Part shown: positions 55,750-64,000 of the stretch, one piece after another
How the letters are laid out: each line of letters starts with the position of its first letter
Numbering within the stretch: the first letter of the stretch is position 1
Source: Proteles cristata cristata
Taxonomy: Eukaryota > Chordata > Mammalia > Carnivora > Hyaenidae
Length of the DNA: 64,000 nt
Assembly (NCBI GenBank): GCA_017311185.1
Contig: JAESUZ010001291.1
Coordinates: 744,001 to 808,000, forward strand
Direction: 5' to 3'
Translations under genes and position numbers: made by a program
Notes under the pieces: model-generated
Database searches by the model: none
Told to the model about the DNA's origin: nothing
The model's input: only the letters and a program-made list of their open reading frames with translations

Positions 55750-56585
55750 AACCTTAGATATCCCAATAGCTCGCTTCATGGGTGAGAAAGTTAGGGACAA
55801 CGACCTCTTAGAGGCAAGATGCCCACCAAGGTCTATCTGAGCTTTTCGATATAACACTTTGTCAACTGTGCTAATCTGCCTCATTTTAGTCTTTTTTTCA
55901 CTGTGAGATTTTCCTCTGTTTAAAGAGATCTCATTTAAATTACGTAACTGCATTCCTTGCAGATGAAGATGGAGGTAAATTGCTCAGGTTGAAGAAAGGC
56001 TCGTACTGTCCGCTGTCTGGTCTGTCTTGTAGCCCCCGATTTAAATTTCTGTCTTATCGTTGCCCAAGAACCAGAAGCTCTGCACTTAAGGGTGAGGATG
56101 TGGCCACACATTCTTCTCTTTATTTGGTAAATATGCCAGTTTTATTGGAACTGTTTGTACCAAACTGAAACTCAAGGACAAAGAGATTGGGTGGTCTGTG
56201 ACCACTAGGAGCTCAGAGAAGTCAGTGAGTCTCATTCCAGTTTTTAGGCCCAACATCACCTGGCTATGGGACTGTGAAGATCACACCTTCTTCACAGACT
56301 TCGTGAGTTCCCGTCGTCTGTTGTACAGCCACAGAAACACAGTTGACACTGTCTGCCTCAGTTGTGTGTGTGTGTGTGGTGCGGGGAGTGTTCTCTTACA
56401 CCATCATTTCAATACACATTTTCAGGAGCAAAAGCCGAGATACACGTAAAACAGTAGCAAAATCATCCTCCAAATACAGAGTTCATGCAGAGTCAGAATA
56501 TAGTTCGTTTTACCTGATGAAAGATCCTACAGTGTGGTTTGTAGAAGTCCTTTACCTTCTTCATCAGGAGTGCGGGAGCTGGGTA
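55750..56585. other. Non-repetitive intronic sequence
   Basis: No gene is recognised. There is a short (TG)7 run near 56362. Confidence 0.45.
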
Positions 56586-56600
56586 CAAAATGACATTCAC

Positions 56601-56822
56601 AGGGGCACCTGGGTGCCTCAGTGGTTTGCGCATCCAACTCTTGATTTTGGCTCAGGTCATGATCCCAGGGCCAGGGGGGTTGAACCCCACGTGGGACTCC
56701 ACACTGAGTGTGGAGACTGCTTAAGGTTCTCTCTCTCTCTCTCTCTCTCTCTCCCTCCCTCCCTCTGCCCCTTCTCCCCTGCTCACATGCGCGCTCACTC
56801 ACATGCACACTCTCTCTCAAAA
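56601..56822 (+). mobile_element. Felid tRNA-Lys SINE, diverged, long CT tract
   Basis: The head is 'ggggcacctgggtgcctcagtgg', with (CT)13-type and CCCT tracts and tail 'ctctctctcaaaaaaaaa'. Flanks aaaatgacattcac (56587) and aaaatgacatttat (about 56825) form an imperfect TSD. Confidence 0.9.
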
Positions 56823-56829
56823 AAAAATG

Positions 56830-57350
56830 ACATTTATATTCAGCATCTTTTCTCCAGTCACATCTGCTTTCCAAAATGGCCATTCCCATTAGAATGGAGA
56901 ATTTGCTTTCTGGTTATTGGGGTTGGAGCCATCATTGTGAAGCAATGTATTCTACATAAAATGCAAGAAAAGTCTTCAAGGGCATCCACCCCTTTGAGGT
57001 CCTTGATGTGTCGTTTTGTATATCCTGTATCCTGTATGTAAATGGGCGTGTAAGTAACCCAGGCAAATCCTTGACCCTTGCCTAATGTCTGCCTATACCA
57101 GATGGGACAGGCAGGTCTTGCTGATTATAAGACTTTAGGAAGAACTAATATCATTAACATCTCCATCTTCAAAGGACGGAAGAAACCCAACAGAACTTGT
57201 ACACATGTCAGTCACCAGCCTTAGGATCCATAAACGAATGCATGGATTCCCCTAAAAGAGAACAAATTGGGAAAATAAGGTCTTAACCGCTGCCCATCCG
57301 GGTCTGATATGTGGATGGATACGTATTTGCATTAAAGGGTTGGATTATAT
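56830..57350. other. Non-repetitive intronic sequence
   Basis: No gene or clear repeat is recognised. Confidence 0.4.
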
Positions 57351-57365
57351 GTGTGTTATGTAAAC

Positions 57366-57990
57366 TTTTTTTTAAATTTTTGAACAATGAACACCTTTAT
57401 TCCGTGACCAAATATAGGAGGGAGGAAGATGTATTTGCCTTTCTGGCTTTGATTTTCCTCAGACCTCTAGCTCCTTGCCTTCTTAGCACGTAGCCATCTG
57501 CTGGGCCACGCTGGCTTAGTCTTGAAGCCATGCATGGGGGCAGCTTGTCTGCTGGAACTGGTCCTCCAGAAGATGCTGATTCGGGCATCATATTTCTTCT
57601 GAATCTTCTTTAATCGTTTCTTGCATAAAATCTCTTCCTACTAGAGAGTCAGCTTGGCCCAGTGTCTGTACCACGTGCTGTCAATGAGCACGATCCAGTT
57701 CTTCACCAGGGTCTTGGTGTAGACCAGCTCGTTGTTGGATGCATTGTAGACGACATCAGTAATGCTTGTTTGGCAACATTCAGAGCCCCTGGAGAAGTCC
57801 CCCATATCCAACCTCAAGCCAGGGGACTTTTTATTTCTGTGTGTATGCTGGGTAGGGGGGACCATCTTGGTGTTGGCGGTGGAGATGCTTCCCAGCTCAT
57901 CATTTTGCTTCTCGTGGTGGGGCTTTCTCTTCCCCCCATCCTGTAGCACTCAGGCCACTTGTCCTGAGAGATGCCCATCACTTGCGGTAC
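57366..57990 (-). pseudogene. RPS8: Processed pseudogene of ribosomal protein S8
   Basis: RPS8 is a small-subunit ribosomal protein of about 208 residues. On the minus strand an ATG at 57978 opens MGISQDKW. The copy then shifts frame near 57940 and continues as [31 protein letters not shown] and [20 protein letters not shown] up to IDSTWYRHW near 57655, all clearly RPS8-like. After that, segments corresponding to YESHYALPLGRKKG and part of the ERKKNAKISSL region are deleted, a stop interrupts, and the C-terminal GPADGYVL...LRKIKARK is recovered in another frame near 57440-57510. The native stop is lost. An AATAAA-like 3' UTR ('ggaataaaggtgttcattgttc' in the minus sense) and a poly-A (plus-strand T-run at 57366-57373) follow. 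There are no introns, so it is a retrocopy. 'gttatg' at 57355-57360 and 58004-58009 may be a TSD remnant. It cannot encode RPS8. Confidence 0.95.
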
Positions 57991-58029
57991 CTGCTGCGAA
58001 ATAGTTATGACATAGACTAAATCTTCATG

Positions 58030-58237
58030 AGGCGCCTGGGTGGCTCAGCTGGTTAAGAGTCCACCTTCGGCTCAGGTCATGATCTCGCGGTCCATGAGTC
58101 CGAGCCTCGTGTTGGGCTCTGTGCTGATAGCTCAGAGCCTGGAATGTCCTTCAGATTCTGTGTCTCCTTCTCTCTCTAACCCTCCCACGCTCACACTCTG
58201 TATCTCTCCCTAAAAAAATAAGCATTAGAAAACTTTT
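58030..58237 (+). mobile_element. Felid tRNA-Lys SINE, type A
   Basis: The head is 'aggcgcctgggtggctcagctggtt', the body 'gctgatagctcagagcctggaatg' and the tail 'ccctaaaaaaataagcatt'. Flanks 'aaatcttcat' (58019) and 'tagtcttcat' (58238) suggest a TSD. Confidence 0.92.
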
Positions 58238-58499
58238 TAGTCTTCATAGTGACATATATGTATGCTCCATATTTGTGTGTATGGATAGTTGTGTTTATTA
58301 GTTATAGATACACACAGGCACGTATTTATTTAATTTTTTTTTTAGAAACACCAACTCAGGGATTCTGTAAAGTGTCCACTTAGAGGGTTATCCAGGTAGT
58401 TTGGGCAAACCAGCGGAGTGTGAGCACAGGGGCAGAAATGACATTGTCTGGGGTTTTCCTTTCTTTCCTTTTCTGCCTGGGACGTTTCTGAGAGAATGA

Positions 58500-59310
58500 C
58501 TAAGCAGTGCTGGAGATTACGAATTTGCTTAAGTGTGAATGGCTGATTGCCGGGTGCAGCGCCCGGCCCTCCCCGAAGGTGATTGACTTGGGACCGCAGG
58601 TCTTCACACTCGATGCCTGGATTTGACTCGGAAAGTCTGCCAAGTCTTTTACTCGGAAATTTATCTTAATTAGATCTGAAAGACCTGCCACAGCAGAATA
58701 GTCACACCGATTAAAATGAAAAACAGGAGAAATTACTGATCAAATTAATCATAATGTCGGGTTACAGCTGTAGGTCTGATGTAATTTGCCACTCCAGTGA
58801 GTTACATCGGCCCGGCCCGGGAAAGGGAGCTGGCTTTACGCTGATCCGTAACACCCGCCCCTCCAGGCGGCCCGGCAGGAGGTTGATTCCATTCGTTTTC
58901 CTGGCTCGCTCTGACCTCCTGCTGCTGCTAGAAACAAATCAGGCACCAAACAAATGGAGGAGGGTGGGGCTGGGACGGTGAGTGGGGAGGTAAATGAGAA
59001 AACATTCTCTTATCGCAGTGATTGTACGACTTCAAAATGGTGAGTCTTTACAGCTTGGCTGGGCAGGCTTTTTGCTGTTGGGCGCCCCCCCGAACTTAAC
59101 CTCATTTTAGTTTTACTGGTGGTGACCTGACATTGATTAGATGCAGAATGGGAATCAAAAGGTCAGAGGACAAAATCTTTGGCCCTAAGCAATGAGAAGA
59201 AACCTTTAGAAAAATCTCCTTGCCAACATGGCTCTACAGCTCGGGCATGGATTGAAATAATGTAAAGTGTCACAGCAGAAGCGGAAGAAGCCTGGGCTGT
59301 AAGAGCTGAT
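58500..59310. promoter_or_regulatory. Candidate intronic enhancer / conserved non-coding block
   Basis: A repeat-free block of mixed composition rich in homeodomain-type motifs: TAATTAG at 58667, 'accgattaaaatg' near 58706, 'aaattaatcataatg' near 58742 and 'cattgattagatg' near 59131, interspersed with GC-rich stretches. The open frames are short and unrecognised. Candidate only: conservation and chromatin state cannot be judged from one sequence. Confidence 0.35.
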
Positions 59311-60180
59311 TGTCGCCACAAGGGTACGGCCCTGGTGTTCTGATTTTTAAATAAACATCCCTTTATAAGATACCTAGTGTTAGGGTGGGTTTGGGGGGCA
59401 GTTGAGTAGATGGGTAGGTACTGTATACTTTTTTTTTTTTAAGAAAACAAATCAGAGTCTGGGTTCTTTTCAACATAGAGCCTTGACTCTGAGCTGTGAT
59501 TCATTGTTTACAAAACGTATCGCCCTATTAGCAATACAAAGAAGGCACCCTGAAGGGTACCGGGTTCAGACATTCAGGTGGCAGTTCTCAAAAATTAGAA
59601 TTTAGGAGCAATGTAGGACTTCTTACAACCGGTTCAGCTCTATCTGGGAGGGAGAGACAACTGCTGGGGTTGCGGGTGAGGCTATGGGGGTTGGAGTCCT
59701 CTTAAAAGAGAGGTGACTGGGAAGGTACAGAGAAAGGAAGCCGCCTTTCCAATCAGTGGCGATCAGATGACTCTGAAGCAGTAAATTCTTCCTTTGTGAA
59801 CATGTGATGGGTTGTCCAAATCCCAGTTAGGCTTCCCTAGACCAGATGTTTAAGCCCTTTCATCCTCAGTGTGAAAGGCCCCCATCCTTTCTTCATCCCA
59901 CCAGGAAAAAATCTAGTGCCTTTTGTAAGTGAGAGAGATAGGCAGTCGCAGAAGATAAGGTGACCTTGTCACTCAGGAGACCATGCCTTCTGAACCTTTC
60001 TATGGATCATTATGAAGATTTAGGCGGGACAGTGTGCCCAGACTGGGGAAGGATATAACAACCATATTTTGAGTGCTTATTATATTGGCTTAGTGATTTA
60101 TAACCAATTTTTTAAAAGAAAATAATAATAGAGAATAGAAAATACCAGGGCATATCACACATAGTAAAGCTATATTTTTT
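59311..60180. other. Non-repetitive intronic sequence
   Basis: No gene or clear repeat is recognised. Confidence 0.45.
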
Positions 60181-60199
60181 TCCCTAAAGTTTCTGTTTA

Positions 60200-60309
60200 A
60201 GTTATATATGTGTAGATATATGTGTATAGTTATATAGACACATATATACATATATATATTTAGAGAGAGAGACAGAGAGAGATTTGTCCGTGTGTGTGTA
60301 TGTATATAC
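60200..60309 (+). repeat. (TA)n/(GA)n/(TG)n compound simple repeat
   Basis: 'atatatgtgtagatatatg'-type TA runs, then (GA)n near 60264, then (TG)n near 60290, ending against the transposon at 60310. Confidence 0.8.
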
Positions 60310-60534
60310 ACAGTAAAACTTTGATTTGTGAGCATACTTCGTTCTGGAAACATGTTTGTAGTCCAAAGCACTGATAGATCAACGCGAATTTCAAGACCCA
60401 TTGGCTCAGTTGCGATCCTGTGACATTCAGCATCACGTACTAACTCACACTGCAAGTCATTACTCGTTTATCAAGTTAAAATTTATTAGACTGTTTGCTC
60501 GTCTTGCAGAACACTCGCAATCCAAGGTTTTCTG
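60310..60534. mobile_element. Terminal-inverted-repeat DNA transposon remnant (Tc1/mariner-pogo type, tentative)
   Basis: The left end 'cagtaaaactttgatttgtgag' is the imperfect inverted partner of the right end 'ctcgcaatccaaggttttctg'. About 225 bp, with inner blocks 'tcaacgcgaatttcaagaccc' and 'tactcgtttatcaagttaaaattta'. No transposase frame. It resembles a mammalian Tigger-like MITE that I remember, but I cannot name the subfamily. Confidence 0.65.
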
Positions 60535-60803
60535 CGTTCGTTTGTTCTGTGTATGTATGTGTTGGCTTGGGTTGTCACGTGTATCTCTTGCCACGGGACG
60601 AGATCCGAAGGTTTTGAAGAACCCTTCCCTGGAAGATCTAGCTCTTCAGGGAGGCAGAGGTGGGGAATCTTAGACATAGAATGGCTCAGAAAGCAGATTT
60701 ACTGGGGTCCCAGCATGTTGACTGTGATGATGAGCCCCTAAACACTGAACTATCCCCAACGGTCGTAAAGACCTAAACAGTTATGCCATTCGCCCCCACC
60801 CTG

Positions 60804-60805
<2 letters not shown>

Positions 60806-60847
<42 letters not shown>

Positions 60848-60880
60848 TGCAGGGAACCTCAACCTTCTACCCCCAGCTGC

Positions 60881-60937
<57 letters not shown>

Positions 60938-60965
60938 CAGGGAACCTCAACCTTCTACCCCCGGC
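60806..60965 (+). repeat. (CA)n microsatellite in a tandemly duplicated 88-base unit
   Basis: Two CA runs (about 60806-60842 and 60884-60932) are each followed by the same 28 bases starting 'ctgcagggaacctcaacctt' (60847-60874 and 60935-60962). The spacing is 88 bases. Confidence 0.92.
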
Positions 60966-61640
60966 CCTGTGGTTGAAAACTCACATAACAGTCTTAGTTC
61001 AACAAACCTATTAAGTGAGAAACTAAATTAACATATTAAAAGCTGACAAAGCGGTCCCACCGCAAGTGAATAGACCTTTGTAAAGAGAGAGTGAAAGCAG
61101 GAGAGAGAATGGGGTGGGAAAGAAGCCCAGGCCCCCAGGCCCCCATGCTGATTCGGGCTCTTGGAACATCCAGGGAAAAGCCTCGTCCAGAGAGTTGCAG
61201 CTTGAGAGCCAGGTCCCTGGGCTCCGGGTAGAAAACTCAGAGGCTGGAGAGCTCCACATCCAGGGCCCCCTCGGCCTCTCTCTGTCGGTTCTCCCACCTG
61301 CTGTGGCCCAGGGCAAAGCTAGCATCATGCTCCCCGGCCCGACCTTCCCTCGCTTTTCTCCCTGATCCAGTCCACTCTGCACACCCCACCCAGCTAACCT
61401 GCCTAAGATCATCCTTCGCCGCCTCCCCATCATGCAGAAGGCCCCCTTCTTAGCCTTCTTCGCCTGAGCTCTCTGGCCCTGCCCTCCACCCGGTGTCCCG
61501 CCGCCCACCCTGTCTGTGCCCAGGTGTCCTCCTGGCCCCTCCCTGGGTCTGCTGGGACCCTGCCCGCCTGCCCCCTTCACAGTCCCCGCCCTTCCTGTCC
61601 CTGCACGCTTGGCCAGCCCCCCTCAGTGCTCTCCGCTTGG
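60966..61640. other. GC-rich intronic sequence
   Basis: No exon is recognised. The C-rich plus strand gives a 185-codon minus-strand open frame (61023-61580) that is low-complexity Gly/Pro/Arg with no domain. Confidence 0.4.
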
Positions 61641-61644
61641 ACTC

Positions 61645-61800
61645 ACACATTCGGCACTTAGCACAAGTCCTCCAAGTCTCCCCCCACCCCCATCTATGGA
61701 CAAGTTTGTTATCTTACTTGAATTATAAGCCCCTGAAGAACAGACCCTGTGTCTCACGCCTCTGTACATCCCAGGACTGTCCGTAATTGTTGTCAGTGGT
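61645..61800 (+). mobile_element. L2 LINE 3' fragment (tentative)
   Basis: 'gaattataagcccctgaagaacagaccctgtgtctcacgcctctgtacatcccaggactg' resembles the L2 3' end. Confidence 0.5.
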
Positions 61801-62000
61801 GATTTCTCATTTCACAGTTATTCATTTCACAAATATGTGAGCGCCTGTTATCTGCCGATCTTAAATTTATTTGCAAAATTACTTGAAGATCACAATTATT
61901 ACTGAAAGGAATGTTATGCCTTTACTTTATATTTAGAGCACCGCCTCGCACATACTAAGGACTACAAAAACCATAGACCTTGTTATGGTTATGATTTCCT

Positions 62001-62331
62001 TTTTTAAAATTTATTTATGTGCTTTATTTTTTTAATATATATTTTTATTTATTTCTAGGAGAGAGAGGGAGAAAGAGACAGTGTGAGCAGGGGAGGGTCA
62101 GAGAGAGAGGGAGATAGACTCTGAAATAGGCTCCAGGCTCTGAGCTGGCAGTCAGCACAGAGCCCGACGCAGGGCTCAAACCCACAAACTGCGAGATCAT
62201 GACCTAAGCGAAAGTCGGACCTTTACCGACTAAGCCACCCAGGCACCCCAGTATGTTCTTTAGTAATCTCTATACAACATGGGGCTCAAACTCACAACCT
62301 CGAGGTCAACTCTGGCTCTTCTGACTCAGCC
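62001..62331 (-). mobile_element. Old tRNA-Lys SINE fragment split by a younger SINE
   Basis: The left part 'ttttttaaaatttatttatg' (62001-62027) and the right part 'atggggctcaaactcacaacctcgaggtcaac' (62263-62331) belong to one old reverse SINE. Flanking atgatttc (61992-61999 and 62332-62339) is its likely TSD. Confidence 0.75.
62028..62251 (-). mobile_element. Felid tRNA-Lys SINE, type B, nested
   Basis: Reverse copy with 'tttatttctaggagagag', 'gagctggcagtcagcacagagcc' and head 'gccacccaggcacccc'. TSD tatgtgcttta (62017-62027) and tatgttcttta (62252-62262). Confidence 0.94.
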
Positions 62332-62592
62332 ATGATTTCTTTGAAATTGTTTGTTAACACCATCATTCTTTACACTATCTTCTGGTGGGCTTTGGGAAAT
62401 GCAGAATTTCATTTAGACTATTTCGAATCAACTTCTTTCCCTTGGGAGGAAATGTACATCAAAGCAAGGACCACCATTTTCTAATTAATCTTCTGTTTCT
62501 TTTCTCCCCCCACCCCCATCTCAACAACCCATAGTGGTTCTTGATATTTGGAGTATAATAGAGAGAGGAGCAGGCATTCTTCATATTTTTTA

Positions 62593-62755
62593 GATCTGAT
62601 TGATTTTATATTTTGTTTTACATAAATTCTTTATATTTTATATAAATTCTTCGTATTTTATAGGTGTGATTGATTTTATATTTTATATAAATTCTTTATA
62701 TTTTATATAAATTCTTTACATTTTATAGATCTGATTTTATAGATCCGATTGAGTT
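62593..62755 (+). repeat. AT-rich tandem repeat, 70-base period
   Basis: About 2.3 units of 70 bases starting 'tgattgattttatatttt' (62598 and 62668), each built of smaller 'ataaattctttatatttt' 18-base blocks. Very AT-rich and prone to hairpins. Confidence 0.88.
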
Positions 62756-62933
62756 AAATCATATTTTCCAAAGCACGAAAGTATCATAAAACAGATAGAC
62801 CCAAGGAAGATGAACAGAATCTCACACCAAAGGTGTAGCTCAGGTCCCCGCCGTTGGATACTTGGAGACTCTCGTGACTTGCTATGCTGCTTCAAACCCC
62901 CCTGGGGCAGACTCCAAAATGAACTAGTTTATT

Positions 62934-63148
62934 TTTTAATGTATTTTTAAATGTTTATGTATTTATTTTGAGACAGAGTGTGCACAAGCAGGGGAGGGGC
63001 AAAGAGAGGGATAGAGAAAGTGCCAAGCAGGCTCTGCACTGTCAGCACAGAGCCCAATGTGGGGCTTGAACTCACAAACCATGAGATCATGACCTGAGCT
63101 GAAATCAAGAGTCGGTGTCTTAACTGGCTGAGCCACCCAGGCGCTCAG
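62934..63148 (-). mobile_element. Diverged tRNA-Lys SINE
   Basis: Reverse copy, 'atttttaaatgtttatgtatttattttgaga' to 'gagccacccaggcgctc'. Flanks actagttta (62924-62932) and tctagttta (63150-63158). Confidence 0.9.
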
Positions 63149-63169
63149 GTCTAGTTTAAAAAATAAAAA

Positions 63170-63356
63170 TACTGTTGAGCTTTTAACAGATGCCAAGCGC
63201 TGTACTAGGTGTTTTTGTATATGTTTTCCTACTTGGGCCCTGCAGTCACTTATAGGAGTAAGGAAACCACAGCTTGGAGAAGCTGGTAACTCTCCAGAGG
63301 CCCACAGCTTGTTAGAGGTGGAGCTAGGATGTGAACCCAGACAGTCTGGCTCCAAC
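63170..63356 (+). mobile_element. MIR SINE
   Basis: 'cagatgccaagcgctgtactaggtg', 'gtaaggaaaccacagcttggagaagctggtaac' and 'agaggtggagctaggatgtgaacccagacagtctggctcc' give nearly a full-length MIR. Confidence 0.88.
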
Positions 63357-64000
63357 CTGGGGGGCCTCATGTCCTCTTTTATGCGGGGTGGTCTCTGTGT
63401 GTGTCTGCTGTCCAGTGTAATTACTTATAGCACCCATTTCACTCTCAGAATGGTCTTGGTTTGGGCAATAAATCATTCAGCTCCCTTCTCCCAAGTTATG
63501 CTCACTATGCCGCCATCAGTATTTATCCAAACTGCCTCTATTTGTTTTCACCTCTCTAGATGCCATTAAAGCTAAGACATTCGGATGTCTTCTGAATTTG
63601 GTGAAAAGATGGAATCAGTAATTTTTAGAAATATATTGTGTTATCTCTACTTGGCAACTTAATAATTTTTCAGAATGTGATCCTATTTGAGGCAAGAGGA
63701 TCCTTGGATGAGCGCCGTAGGAGACACCTTCTTTTCCAAAGTGATTTGGAAAAACCTAATTGGGATGGTTCTTGGATCCTGGCTGAGGTAACAGACACGA
63801 TACTGGTGGAATTATAATTTAGAAAAGGGATTTACATTCCCAAAAAAGATGATGTTCAACGAGGCTACATGATGGCTAAAGATGATGTTTAACATACATT
63901 ATAAGGAGAGGAAAAGAAATCACACATACACACACACAAACACAAAAATAGAACTAATGATTTTTTTAAAATCAAGGTGAGTGAGAGTCAAAAGTGCAAT
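63357..64000. other. Intronic sequence to the window end
   Basis: No gene is recognised. A short CA-rich run lies near 63921-63945. Confidence 0.45.

Noticed and set aside
56343..57041. 232-codon plus-strand open frame
   Set aside because: It reads straight through the SINE at 56601-56822, and the rest is unrecognised intron.
61023..61580. 185-codon minus-strand open frame
   Set aside because: Low-complexity Gly/Pro/Arg composition in a C-rich region. No homology is recognised and other frames overlap it.

Overview
The window is ordinary nuclear DNA from a carnivoran mammal, most likely a cat (Felidae). The evidence is more than 40 copies of a tRNA-Lys-derived SINE with the felid-type 3' end, plus carnivoran L1 3' ends and old mammalian repeats (MIR, L2, MER5-type hAT elements). 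There are no bacterial genes, operons, phages or CRISPR arrays. Almost all of it is intron.

One protein-coding exon is visible, at 43194-43428 on the plus strand, inside a CpG island. It has a good acceptor and a good donor. Its ends match the proline/glutamine-rich region of the POU-homeodomain transcription factor POU6F2. The match to the start of the exon (TSPLSSQLPQLQ) and the match to its end (QPSPSQQ...SPPQK...SPGHGLPSPLTPPSPLQ) are in different reading frames, so this copy carries a net -1 (or +2) shift inside a C/G-rich stretch. That is either an assembly or base-calling error or a real lesion. I found no other POU6F2 exon, so 1-43193 and 43429-64000 are most simply flanking introns. 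Among my assignments the only other gene-derived sequence is a damaged RPS8 retrocopy at about 57366-57990 (minus).

Layout. 1-13 kb: an old CR1/L3-like remnant, a MER5-type element, SINEs and a short L1 insertion. 12-25 kb: L2, MIR, several nested SINE pairs, a 30-bp minisatellite (20351-20680) and dinucleotide arrays. 25-42 kb: SINEs, L1 3' ends (one split by a SINE), GATA and TTAG arrays, and a candidate conserved element near 40.3-40.6 kb. 42.6-47 kb: the CpG island and exon, then about 3.5 kb nearly free of recognisable repeats. 47-57 kb: MIR and hAT remnants, and a SINE with a tandemly duplicated head. 57-64 kb: the RPS8 pseudogene, a homeodomain-motif-rich non-repetitive block (58.5-59.3 kb), a terminal-inverted-repeat transposon remnant, a duplicated CA array and more SINEs.

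Two SINE types recur. Type A has TGCTGACAGCTCAGAGCC in the body and ends in CTCAAAAATAAATAAACATT. Type B usually has TGCTGACTGCCAGCTC and ends in CTCCTAGAAATAAATAAAACATT. Type B copies are less diverged and in several cases sit inside the A-rich tails of type A copies, so B is the younger wave. Repeat family names come from remembered consensus sequences, not a database search. Boundaries are good to a few bases where a target-site duplication (TSD) is quoted and to about 20-40 bases otherwise.
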